64,000 nucleotides of DNA from Methylobacterium frigidaeris. Its GTDB lineage: Bacteria > Pseudomonadota > Alphaproteobacteria > Rhizobiales > Beijerinckiaceae. Positions 8,098 to 16,375 of the stretch are shown one piece after another. The notes beneath the pieces are model-generated. The model did not search any database, was not told the DNA's origin, and saw only the letters and a list, made by a program, of their open reading frames with translations. Position 1 is the first letter of the stretch; each line of letters opens with the position of its first letter. Position numbers and translations under genes: made by a program. Where the stretch lies: positions 1 to 64,000 of the forward strand of contig NZ_BPQJ01000026.1 of the NCBI RefSeq assembly GCF_022179185.1. The letters are read 5' to 3'.

Positions 8098-8939
8098 GGC
8101 ACGGGACGCGCCGCGTAGACGACCCTGTCGCGGTCGGCGGCGCGCCAGGCCCAGTTGACCGTCTTCGCCCGTTCGCCGACGCCGCCGAGCCGTCCCCAAT
8201 ACGCCGTCGGGTAGAGCCCGCGGGCCAGCGGTCCCGCCACGACCACGACGACGTGCCCGTGCGCCGAGGGCTCCTGCTGGTCGCTCCCCTTGAGGCCGCC
8301 GACGACGAACAGGCCCTGGTCCGCCGCGACCTTCGCGGCGCGGCCGTCGGCGAGCGCCTGCCAACCCGCGCCGGCGATCCGGTCGACGATCGCGTCGGCG
8401 TTGCCCTCGAGAGTGATGCCGAGATCGGCCGCGACGTCGCGCACGAAGGCGCTGCAATCGCCCTTCGTGGTCGGCCACGCGTCCTCGCAGGCCCGGATGA
8501 TCCGGTCGGCGTTGGCATCGACGGCCTGGAAGGCCTGGACGGACAGGGCGCTCGCCGTCGCCGACGGAAGCCCCGGCGGGAGGGCCGTCGGAATCGAGAA
8601 GCCCGATGCGGGTGGCGGCGCATCGCCCGGGATGTAGATCGGCTCGGTGGGGCGCGTCCGGCGCCCGTCCAGGAACCAGTCGCTGTCGAAGTTCTTGCTG
8701 CGGCGCACCAGGGCGATCAGGACCAGGAAGTAGCCGAAGAACCCGAGCGCCAGTCCCAGGCCGTAGGCGCCGAAGAGCTTCGGATCCTTGAACAGGACGG
8801 TGACGACCCCGCCGCCGATCACGCCGACCACCGTCGTCAGGTCGCCGAGCTGCACGTCGCTGCGGCGATACCGGTTGATATAGTAGACGTACCAGCCGAC
8901 GAGAGCGCCGAAACACGTCGCCCCGACATACGCGATCAT
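8094..8939 (-). CDS. Membrane-anchored cysteine-peptidase-like protein (NlpC/P60- or amidase-like)
   Basis: A 281-residue protein. Residues 1-80 hold three hydrophobic segments (about 2-19, 33-50, 58-78). A Pro-rich linker (95-125) leads to a C-terminal domain with KGDCSAFVRDVAADLGI (candidate nucleophile Cys162), AHGHVVVVVAG (His227/His229) and AYWGRLGG. A Cys followed by His-hydrophobic strand is the layout of papain-like NlpC/P60, CHAP and T6SS-amidase folds, so a peptidoglycan peptidase or amidase is likely. It is divergent from the 1010-residue hydrolase and coupled to the holin-like gene. Confidence 0.7.
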   Translation of the reverse strand: MIAYVGATCFGALVGWYVYYINRYRRSDVQLGDLTTVVGVIGGGVVTVLFKDPKLFGAYGLGLALGFFGYFLVLIALVRRSKNFDSDWFLDGRRTRPTEPIYIPGDAPPPASGFSIPTALPPGLPSATASALSVQAFQAVDANADRIIRACEDAWPTTKGDCSAFVRDVAADLGITLEGNADAIVDRIAGAGWQALADGRAAKVAADQGLFVVGGLKGSDQQEPSAHGHVVVVVAGPLARGLYPTAYWGRLGGVGERAKTVNWAWRAADRDRVVYAARPVP

Positions 8940-9141
8940 CCCCGTCCTCCGCGTCGCCCGCCGAGCGCCCCCTGCACCGGCGCGGATGGGCGTCGCGCCG
9001 GTGCATCACCGATTTTCTCACTTGCAATGCATCTCAGTCGATGCCGCGCGTCATCCGCGTGGATACCGATATTCGTCGATGAGACCGGTAAGGATGGCTG
9101 TCCGATCCTCCGTGTCCCGCAATCAAGGTATGGGCATGCAG

Positions 9142-9170
9142 TTGACTTGACTGCGGGTCCGGCGTCTAAT
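9142..9170 (+). promoter_or_regulatory. Sigma-70-type promoter of the multi-hydrolase gene
   Basis: TTGACT (9142-9147) and TCTAAT (9165-9170) are separated by exactly 17 bp, close to housekeeping consensus. Transcription would start near 9177, about 44 bp before the ATG, which is preceded by AGAGGGAG. On the other side of the intergenic region a GC-rich inverted repeat (GCACCGGCGCG facing CGCGCCGGTGC, about 8974-9004) may influence the divergent gene pair. Confidence 0.6.
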
Positions 9171-9220
9171 GCACGGAAAGACGGATCTCGTCAACTAATC
9201 AATGAATCAGAGGGAGCGCC

Positions 9221-12200
9221 ATGGCCTGGTATCCTCTCGCCATCCAGACGACTTTCCCCGGGATCGGCGGTTATCGCAGCGGGCCATACAAGATCATCCA
9301 TCACACGACCGAAGGAAGTTCGGCGGCCGGAGCGATCGCGACCTACAAGACAACCGGCAGTTACCCGCATTTCACCGTCGACGAGGACGTCGTCTATCAG
9401 CACGTCGATACCGAGACCGCGGTCACCGCCCTGGCCCATCCGGCGGGGACGCCCGAGACCAACCGAAGCCATGCGATCCAGATCGAGCTCGTCGGCTTCG
9501 CCGGCCGCGCCAAGTCGCCGACTTCGCTCGCGACCCTGGCGGCGCTCTGCCGCTGGCTGGAGCAGCAGCACGGCATTCCGGCCGAATGGCCGAGCGGCTT
9601 TCCCCGGCCGGCGGTCAACGGCCGCGATCCCGGAGGCCACAACCGCGATGTCGGGAACTGGACCACCCGGGGCGGCCATTACGGCCACAGCCAGGTGCCC
9701 CACAACAGCCACTGGGATCCGGCCTACACGGCGGAGGAGGTCGCGATCGTGATGGGCCAGGCCGACGAGGGCGCAGCGGCCGTCGCGGCGGCGCTTTCCG
9801 AGGGCGAGCCGGCGGCGCTGCCGGCCATGGCCGAGTTCAGCGGGCCGTCGACCGAGGCGGCGCCGGCGACGACCGGGTACGTCAGGGCCCTCGTCGCCGT
9901 CGCGACCGCCGAGTACGCCGCCTATCACGGGATCATCGAGACGGACGAGCCCCTGCGCTCGCGGATCGACGCGTATTGCCGCGCGATCGGCATCGCGCCA
10001 CCGGGCGACGTCACCGCGTTCCCGTGGTCCGCCACCTTCATCTCCTGGTGCATCAAGACGGCCGGGGCGTCCCGGAGCGAGTTCGCCTTCTCGGCGTCCC
10101 ACGCGGTCTTCGTGAAGGCGGCGATCGCGAATGCCGATGCGAGGCGGGGCGTGTTCCGCGCCCGGCCGATCGACGAGTACGCCCCGCGGATCGGCGACCT
10201 GATCCACCGTAACCGCTCCCGCGGCACCGTCACCTACGCGGAGGCGCGCGACCGCTCCGACTACCCGTCGCACAGCGCAATCGTCGTCGAGATCGGCGAG
10301 GACCGGATCGGCCGCTACGCGACGACCATCGGCGGCAACGAGAGCGACTCGATCCGGCGGACCCGGGTGGCTCTGCGGGCGGACGGCACGGTCGCGCAGA
10401 CGGAGGCCAACCCGTACATCTGCGTGGTCCAAGACCTCAAGGTCGACGCGGAGGCGGAGCCGCAGGCGCTCGTCGCCGAAGCAGCCGACGTCGGTGATAC
10501 CCGGCGCCTGGAGATGGCGCAGATCATCGTGAACTACGAGGCGCGGCGGGACAGCCGGGGGCGGCTCGAGGTCTACCACCTGCCGCCCGACGACGGCGGC
10601 GGCCGCTACGAGGTCGCCGGGATCAACGAGCGCTTCAACAAGGCGCTCTGCGACGAGCTGGTGGCGCTGGTCGAGAGCGGCCGGCAGGCGGAGGCCGAGC
10701 GCCGCGCCGTCGCGTTCATCGCGCAGAACACGGACGTGGCGGCGGGGTGGACGTCGAACGCGGCCATCGAGTTCTACCTGCGCGACTGCGTCTTCAACCG
10801 CGGGACGCGCGGCGCCGCCTGGATCCTCCAGAAGGCCGTGGGCGTCGCGACCGATCAATCGGTCGGCCCGGAGACCCGTGCCGCCGTGACCCGCGCCGAG
10901 GCCGATCCGCGGCGGCTGCTCGCCGATCTGCGCGCGGCCCGGGAAGCCTATGAGCGCCGGCGTCGCGACGAGACGAGCCGCTTCTGGAGGGGCCTCGTCA
11001 ACCGGTGGAACAAGGCGCGGGACGATGCCCGCCGGTTCCTGACTGACGGCGGCGGCGGGACGGCACTGTCCGCCGACCTCGTCGCGCCTGGCACTGAGCC
11101 GGCCTTCGAGCCACCGCCTCAGGCGGGCAGGATGGAGACCGTCGCCGAGGCAATGGCCCTCGCGGCGGATGCGGGCGCTGCGGCGATGCCGGCGCCGGCC
11201 GTCGTCATCGGCCGGAGCGACGTCGGCGACGAGCTCGTGGCGATGCACCGGGAACTTGAGGCGAAGATCTTCGCCCGCTCCCCTGCGGCCGCCTTCGCCC
11301 TGGGCGCCGCGACCGAGCCGCCCGAGCCGCATCGGGTTGTCGTCGGCGTCGGCATCGGGTCGGCGCATCGCGACTTCGAGTCGGTCGGCGCGGCCGGCCC
11401 GGGCGCCCCGGTCCTCAACGTCTACGTCACCGAGCCCATGGGCATGGACGCCGCCAAGGCGGTGCTCGTCGACCATCTGGGGATGCGCTCCTTGATCTCG
11501 GACAGCCAGCCCGTCAACGTGATCAAGTCGGGCCCGATCGAGGCGCACGTCCACACTCACCCGGCGCGGCCCTCGCCCTGCGGCATCTCGGTCGGGCACT
11601 TCAACGTGACGGCCGGTACGCAGGGTGCGCTGGTGCGCGGCCGGTCCGGCGCCCGCCAGAACCGCCTCTTCATGCTGAGCAACAACCACGTCCTCGCCAA
11701 CCGGAACGACTGCCGGGCCGGCGACGCCATCCTGCAGCCCGGCCCCGACGACCTGAAGCCTGATCCGGCCAACCAGGTCGCGGTGCTCGAGCGGTGGGTG
11801 CCGCTCGACTATTCGGCAAACGGCGACAACTACGTCGATTGCGCGGTCGCCTGGTGCTGGCCCGATCGGGTGCGCAAGGACTTCATCTATCGGAACGGTG
11901 CGGACTGGGCCTATTTCACCGTCGGCAGCCAGCCCGTCGCGCCGCGGGAGGACCTGATCGTCGGCAAGTCCGGCCGGACGACCCAGCTGACCTCCGGCCG
12001 CATCATCGACGTGAACGCATCGATCCAGGTGAAGTACGGCGGCGGGCGCGTGGCGAATTTCCGCGACCAGATCTCCATCAAGGGCAACGACGGCAAGGCC
12101 TTCAGCCAGCCCGGCGATTCGGGCTCGCTGATCTGGACCTGGGACCAGGGCCGATCGCCGGTCGGACTCTTGTTCGCAGGCGGCACGGAGCTTACCTTCG

Positions 12201-12253
12201 CGAACAAGATCAGCCACGTCCTCGACGCGCTCGACATCGCTCTGTTCGCCTGA
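9221..12253 (+). CDS. Four-domain cell-wall hydrolase / serine protease
   Basis: A 1010-residue protein without a signal peptide. Domain 1 (about 20-178) is a PGRP/Amidase_2 zinc amidase: KIIHHTTEGSS, YPHFTVDEDVVYQHVD, SHAIQIELVG, GHSQVPHNSHWDP. Domain 2 (about 218-405) is DUF2272-like: TAFPWSATFISWCIKTAG, then PSHSAIVVEIG. Domain 3 (about 430-600) resembles GH108 muramidases: VNYEARRDSRGRLEVYHLP, DGGGRYEVAGIN, LRDCVFNRG, and the peptidoglycan-binding motif ILQKAVGVATDQSVGPETR. Domain 4 (about 704-1008) is a chymotrypsin-fold protease with His823 (LSNNHVLAN), Asp873 (YVDCAVA) and Ser967 (QPGDSGSL), resembling NAL1-type proteases, preceded by a small VVVGVGIG module. Domains 1 and 4 are clear; 2 and 3 are assigned from remembered family signatures. 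Four activities fused in one cytosolically targeted chain is unusual. Confidence 0.85.
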   Translation: MAWYPLAIQTTFPGIGGYRSGPYKIIHHTTEGSSAAGAIATYKTTGSYPHFTVDEDVVYQHVDTETAVTALAHPAGTPETNRSHAIQIELVGFAGRAKSPTSLATLAALCRWLEQQHGIPAEWPSGFPRPAVNGRDPGGHNRDVGNWTTRGGHYGHSQVPHNSHWDPAYTAEEVAIVMGQADEGAAAVAAALSEGEPAALPAMAEFSGPSTEAAPATTGYVRALVAVATAEYAAYHGIIETDEPLRSRIDAYCRAIGIAPPGDVTAFPWSATFISWCIKTAGASRSEFAFSASHAVFVKAAIANADARRGVFRARPIDEYAPRIGDLIHRNRSRGTVTYAEARDRSDYPSHSAIVVEIGEDRIGRYATTIGGNESDSIRRTRVALRADGTVAQTEANPYICVVQDLKVDAEAEPQALVAEAADVGDTRRLEMAQIIVNYEARRDSRGRLEVYHLPPDDGGGRYEVAGINERFNKALCDELVALVESGRQAEAERRAVAFIAQNTDVAAGWTSNAAIEFYLRDCVFNRGTRGAAWILQKAVGVATDQSVGPETRAAVTRAEADPRRLLADLRAAREAYERRRRDETSRFWRGLVNRWNKARDDARRFLTDGGGGTALSADLVAPGTEPAFEPPPQAGRMETVAEAMALAADAGAAAMPAPAVVIGRSDVGDELVAMHRELEAKIFARSPAAAFALGAATEPPEPHRVVVGVGIGSAHRDFESVGAAGPGAPVLNVYVTEPMGMDAAKAVLVDHLGMRSLISDSQPVNVIKSGPIEAHVHTHPARPSPCGISVGHFNVTAGTQGALVRGRSGARQNRLFMLSNNHVLANRNDCRAGDAILQPGPDDLKPDPANQVAVLERWVPLDYSANGDNYVDCAVAWCWPDRVRKDFIYRNGADWAYFTVGSQPVAPREDLIVGKSGRTTQLTSGRIIDVNASIQVKYGGGRVANFRDQISIKGNDGKAFSQPGDSGSLIWTWDQGRSPVGLLFAGGTELTFANKISHVLDALDIALFA

Positions 12254-12291
12254 GCACCGGGACGTCGGGGGCGACCAGAAGGGTCGCAGCC

Positions 12292-12570
12292 ATGTCCGGC
12301 GACAGTATCTTCGAAGGCGGGCCGGTCCCGTACCGGCCCCGGCAGGCGGTGTCGCCCGAGCGGCGCGAGGCCGAGACCGTGCTCCAGCAGATCCCCGGCG
12401 TCCAGGGCGTCGGCGAGGGCCGGGACGGTATCGGCAATCCCGCCTGGATCGCCTACGTGCGCGACACCTACACGGCCCAGCAGCTGCCGGCCCGGATCGG
12501 TGACCGGCGCGTGATGGCCGAGACCTCCGGCGAGATCGGTATCCTGCCGGTGCGAGGGGAGCCGGCGTAG
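12292..12570 (+). CDS. Stand-alone protease-prodomain-like small protein
   Basis: A 92-residue protein 38 bp downstream of the multi-hydrolase gene and probably co-transcribed. Its middle (IPGVQGVGEGRDG, NPAWIAYVRD, LPARIGDRRV) follows the same pattern as the module just before the serine protease domain of the upstream protein (VVVGVGIG, APVLNVYVTE, LGMRSLISDSQPVNV). It could therefore be a separate copy of a propeptide- or inhibitor-like domain that restrains or folds the protease. It has no signal peptide or membrane segment. The ATG at 12292 was chosen as the first start after the upstream stop. Confidence 0.6.
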   Translation: MSGDSIFEGGPVPYRPRQAVSPERREAETVLQQIPGVQGVGEGRDGIGNPAWIAYVRDTYTAQQLPARIGDRRVMAETSGEIGILPVRGEPA

Positions 12571-12665
12571 CGGGCCGCCCCGATCCCGATCGTGATCCGA
12601 CGGCAGGCGACGCGACCTCGGGGCCGGAACGGTGTTGACGGGGCTCCACCGCGGAGCGCCCGTCC

Positions 12666-13109
12666 ATGCCAGCCCTCATCACCCTGATCGCCCTCCTCGC
12701 CGGCGCACTCAACACCGTCCAGGCGGGGGCGAATGCGGCGCTCGGCAAGGCGCTCGGCCAGCCGGTGCTGGTCGCCCTCACGGTCTCCGCCGCCAATGCG
12801 GTGGTCTACCTCGCCGCCGTGCCCTTCGTCGGGCTCGGCTGGCCCGGGGCCTCGCGATTCGCCCAGGTGCCGTGGTGGGCCTGGCTCGGCGGCGCGATGG
12901 GCGGTGCCTACGTGCTGGCGATGATCTGTCTCGCTGGGCGGCTCGGCGCCGCGATCTTCACCGGACTTACCGTCACCGCCGGCCTCGTCACTTCGGTGCT
13001 GCTCGACCATTACGGCTGGGTCGGCTTCGCCCAGCACCCGGCCGGCTTCGGGCGTCTTCTCGGTTGCGGCCTGATGATCGCCGGTGTCGCGCTGATCTCG
13101 ATGTCCTGA
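12666..13109 (+). CDS. DMT-family transporter, YdcZ (DUF606) type
   Basis: A 147-residue membrane protein with about five hydrophobic helices, the normal length for the half-size YdcZ/DUF606 branch of the drug/metabolite transporter superfamily. The N-terminal NTVQAGANAALGKALGQPV and the later GAAIFTGLTVTAGLVTSVLLDHYG stretches fit that family. Such proteins work as dimers; the substrate is unknown. It is unlikely to belong functionally to the hydrolase locus upstream. Confidence 0.85.
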   Translation: MPALITLIALLAGALNTVQAGANAALGKALGQPVLVALTVSAANAVVYLAAVPFVGLGWPGASRFAQVPWWAWLGGAMGGAYVLAMICLAGRLGAAIFTGLTVTAGLVTSVLLDHYGWVGFAQHPAGFGRLLGCGLMIAGVALISMS

Positions 13110-13112
13110 GCC

Positions 13113-13358
13113 TCAGCGCCAGCCGCGCAGGTCGCGCGCGTCGCGACCCGGGACCGGCGGCATCTGCGCGGTGAAGGTCGGCGCGCGGCTCATCCCCGGA
13201 TCGACCGTGTTGACGTCGGCGAGCAACACCGTCGCCACGGAGGCCCCGATCCCGGTGATCACGAAGCCGTAGATCACCGCGCGGGGCGCACCGAAGTGCC
13301 GGATGATCAGCGCGACCGAAACCGCGACGGCGAGGAAACCGACGGCACTGTGCCACAT
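13113..13358 (-). CDS. Small hypothetical membrane protein
   Basis: An 81-residue protein with two hydrophobic helices in its first 50 residues (VGFLAVAVSVALII and VIYGFVITGIGASVATVLLA) and a Pro/Arg-rich polar tail. GGGAGA lies upstream of the ATG at 13358. It converges with the DMT gene, leaving three bases between stops. No family recognised. Confidence 0.55.
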   Translation of the reverse strand: MWHSAVGFLAVAVSVALIIRHFGAPRAVIYGFVITGIGASVATVLLADVNTVDPGMSRAPTFTAQMPPVPGRDARDLRGWR

Positions 13359-13647
13359 GTGAACACTCTCTCCCGGAGCGGGACACTCTTCCCGCGCGCA
13401 GGAGGGTGGTTGCGAGCGGCGTGCCGGTCGGGGCGGGTGGTTAACGCAGCGTTATCCGCGAGGGCAAGCCTTGCCGTCGCGCGCCACGACCGCTCTCCGC
13501 GCATTGCTCGCGGCCAGGCCGTTCGATCGCGGCGCGTTCCACCGCCGCCTGTTCGGTCTTATGAGAGGCGCTCCCGGTTCTCGATCGTGCCGCACTGTCT
13601 TCGACGATCCGGTATCCACTCTGCCGGACAATGCTTTGGGAGCCCCG

Positions 13648-14640
13648 ATGCGCCAGCCCCCCTCACCTCTCCCCCTCGGTATCATCGGCGCCGGCATCAT
13701 GGGCGAGCGCATGCTCAACGCCGTCCTCGGGCAGGACGAGGCTCCGGTCCGCGTCGTGGCCCTGTGGGACCCGGACCCGGCGGCGCGGGAGCGCATCTCC
13801 GCGCGGTTCCCGTCCCTGCCCCTGGTGGCGGATGCCGCCGCGGTCGTGGCGGCGAGCGAGTGCGTCTACATCGCCTCTCCGCCCGCCTCGCATCTCGGCC
13901 ACGCCCGGGCGGCCTTGGCGGCGGGGCGGAGCGTGTTCTGCGAGAAGCCGCTCGCCGTCGATCTCGCCGAGGCGCGCGACTTCGTGGCGATGGCCGGCGA
14001 CCGGGGGGCGGTGAACTTCCCGTTCGCCTCCTCCCTCGGGGTCGCCACGCTGGCGCGATGGATCGCCGAGGGCGCGGTCGGCACGCAGCAGCGCCTGACC
14101 ATCGAGGTTGCCTTCGCACGTTGGCCGCGGGGATGGCAGGCCGACGCCGCGGGCTGGCTCGACGCACCGCAGGAGGGCGGCTTCACCCGCGAGGTGGTGT
14201 CGCATTTCCTGTTCCTCAGCCGTCGCCTGCTCGGACCCCTGCGCGGGCTTCGTGCGCAGGCCCGGTTTCCGGAGCCCGGCCGATCCGAGCGGGCGGTCGA
14301 TGCGGACTTCCGGGCCGGCGCCGTGCCGGTGGTACTGCGCGGCCGGGTCGGCGAGACGACGCTCGACGACCACAACACCTGGACGCTGGAGGGCGAGGCC
14401 GGCGCCGTCCGCCTGCGCGATTGGGCGATCGCCGAGCGGCGGGGGCCGGACGGACGCTTCGCGCCCGCGCCCGACGCGCTCCCGAACGAGCGCGCTCGTC
14501 CGATCGCCCTGCGGCGCCAGCTCGAGGGCGTTGTGCGGATGACGCGGGGCGAATCCCACGCCCTCGCCACCCTGACGGAGGCCCTGGAGGTGCAGGAGAT
14601 CGTCGAGGCTATCCTGGCCGGGGGTATGACCGGCCGCTGA
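13648..14640 (+). CDS. Gfo/Idh/MocA-family oxidoreductase
   Basis: A 330-residue NAD(P)-dependent oxidoreductase. The Rossmann fold opens with LGIIGAGIMGERML; CVYIASPPASHLGHARAAL and SVFCEKPLAVDLAEAR carry the conserved CEKP lysine motif of the family. The C-terminal half is the expected alpha/beta substrate-binding domain. The substrate, usually a sugar, cyclitol or imine, cannot be read from the sequence. The ATG at 13648 places the nucleotide motif near the N-terminus; a longer start at 13561 is possible but adds a low-complexity leader. It stands alone between intergenic gaps. Confidence 0.9.
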   Translation: MRQPPSPLPLGIIGAGIMGERMLNAVLGQDEAPVRVVALWDPDPAARERISARFPSLPLVADAAAVVAASECVYIASPPASHLGHARAALAAGRSVFCEKPLAVDLAEARDFVAMAGDRGAVNFPFASSLGVATLARWIAEGAVGTQQRLTIEVAFARWPRGWQADAAGWLDAPQEGGFTREVVSHFLFLSRRLLGPLRGLRAQARFPEPGRSERAVDADFRAGAVPVVLRGRVGETTLDDHNTWTLEGEAGAVRLRDWAIAERRGPDGRFAPAPDALPNERARPIALRRQLEGVVRMTRGESHALATLTEALEVQEIVEAILAGGMTGR

Positions 14641-15167
14641 AGGGACGGACATCGCGTCACACCCCGCGTGGCCCGCTCGCCTGATCCCTCGCGACTGTCG
14701 TTTGACGTGCCGGCGGGCATCGGTTGCGATCCGAACGCCGCCAAGTCGCTGCGATCGCAACGGAATACCTTGTCTCGCCAAGGCCGGGCACGGTCGAGAA
14801 CAACGGGCTGTCTCGTCCCGAACCGGCGTGACGGGGCACGTCGAATTCGTTCGATCGGCCGGGGTCGGTAGTCCTCCGCAACTGAGTTTCCCGCATGTAA
14901 CGCGTTATATCCCTGATGCTCGATCGGCTATCGTTCCGAATGTCCTCGGCACGACGATCGCCCTGGGTTGGATGATCTCGGCATGGGACCAGTCCAGCTC
15001 GATACGGCGAGCAGTGTACTTCTCGGGACGGGTCAGCCGGCCGCAGAGATCGGGATAGGCGAGATGGAAGCCAGGACGGGACGGATCGCCGGCATCACCG
15101 GCCGGAACGCTGCGTTTGTCGCCGGGCGTCGCCCGGCGGCGCGGACGGCCACGCGCAGGCCGTCCCA
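14641..15167. other. 527-bp intergenic region, no supported gene
   Basis: Nothing clearly coding. The GC content is lower than in neighbouring genes in places. A short open frame on the + strand (14968-15171) overlaps the GT4 GTG start as GTGA and could be a leader peptide, but its composition is not convincing. Confidence 0.4.
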
Positions 15168-16370
15168 GTGAGCGTCGGCACTCCGCTGCCGCGTGTCCTC
15201 GTCGCCCATAACCGCTACCAGGTCCGCGGCGGCGAGGATGCGGCGGTGGCCCGCGACATCGCCGCGCTGGAACGGGCGGGCTGCGCGGTCGAGGCGGTCT
15301 TCCTCGACAACGCGGCAATCGCTTCCGGCCCCGCCCGGCTGCGGGCGGCTGCCGCGGCGACGCACGCGCCGGAGGGAATCGCCCGGGTAATGGTGGCGGC
15401 GCGCCGCTTCGCGCCGGACGTGGTCCACATCCACAACTTCTTCCCGCTCCTCTCGCCGGGCATTCACGCGGCGGCGCGGGCGGCCGGCTGCGCCACGGTG
15501 CAGACGCTGCACAATTACCGCCTGATCTGCGCCAACGCCTTCCTGATGCGCGAGGGCGCGCCGTGCGAACTCTGCGTCACCGGCTCTCCCTACCGGGCGG
15601 TGCGGTTTGCCTGCTACCGCGGCTCCCGGACCGGCTCCCTGGCGGTTGCCCGGATGATCGACCATCACCGCCGGGCCGGGACTTGGCGGCGGGACGTCGA
15701 TCGGTTCGTGGCGCTCACGCCCTTCGCCCGCGAGCGCTTCGTCGCGGCCGGCTTTCCGGCGGAGAAGATCCGCGTCCGCCCGAACGGGCTGCCCGATCCG
15801 GGGCCGCCCGCGGACGGACCGCGGCAAGGCCTCCTCTTCGTCGGGCGTCTGAGCCCCGAGAAGGGTGTGCTCGTTCTCGCCGAGGCCGCCACCCGGGCGG
15901 GCCTGCGGGTCACGGTCATCGGCGAGGGGCCGCTCGCCGGCGCCCTCGCCGGCCATCCCGGCCTCGAGCTGACGGGCACGTGTGCCCCGGACGCTGTCCA
16001 GGCCGCGATGGCGCGGGCCGCCGCCCTCGTCGTGCCGTCGCTCTGGTACGAGGGCCTGCCGATGGTGGTGGCGGAGGCCTATGCAACGGGCACCCCGGTC
16101 GTCGCCTCGCGCATCGGGGCGCTGGCCGGCCTCGTCGCCGACGGCGTCACGGGGCTCCTCGCCGAGCCGGGCGATGCGGCCGACCTCGCCGGCGCCCTCG
16201 GGCGCATCGCGGGCGATCCCGCGGCCGCGGCCGCCATGGGGCGGGAGGCCCGCGCCGTCTACGCGCGCGAGTGGCGCGAGGACGTCACCACCCGCGCCCT
16301 CCTCGACATCTACCGGGATGCCGTCGCCGCCCGGGCGGCGGAAGCGCCCCTCGCCAGTACGGGAACCTGA
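15168..16370 (+). CDS. GT4-family glycosyltransferase
   Basis: A 400-residue GT-B fold enzyme. The acceptor-side domain shows VLVAHNRYQVRGGEDAAV and DVVHIHNFFPLLSPG; the donor-side domain shows LLFVGRLSPEKGV and VVPSLWYEGLPMVVAEAYAT (the E-x7-E region) with GTPVVASRIGALAGLV. These are typical of retaining GT4 enzymes that build exopolysaccharide or lipopolysaccharide. The start is GTG at 15168. The next gene, a WecB/TagA/CpsF transferase, begins five bases after its stop, so the two form an operon for a surface glycan. Confidence 0.92.
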   Translation: MSVGTPLPRVLVAHNRYQVRGGEDAAVARDIAALERAGCAVEAVFLDNAAIASGPARLRAAAAATHAPEGIARVMVAARRFAPDVVHIHNFFPLLSPGIHAAARAAGCATVQTLHNYRLICANAFLMREGAPCELCVTGSPYRAVRFACYRGSRTGSLAVARMIDHHRRAGTWRRDVDRFVALTPFARERFVAAGFPAEKIRVRPNGLPDPGPPADGPRQGLLFVGRLSPEKGVLVLAEAATRAGLRVTVIGEGPLAGALAGHPGLELTGTCAPDAVQAAMARAAALVVPSLWYEGLPMVVAEAYATGTPVVASRIGALAGLVADGVTGLLAEPGDAADLAGALGRIAGDPAAAAAMGREARAVYAREWREDVTTRALLDIYRDAVAARAAEAPLASTGT

Positions 16371-16375
16371 CCTCA

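Noticed and set aside
9191..12796. 1201-residue open frame on the minus strand
   Set aside because: It is the shadow of the multi-hydrolase gene. Composition is dominated by Arg, Ala, Gly and Pro, no motifs occur, and the plus strand holds clear catalytic motifs.
14968..15171. 67-residue plus-strand frame overlapping the GT4 start
   Set aside because: The GTGA overlap is tempting but composition and lack of a ribosome-binding site do not support a gene; noted in the gap entry.
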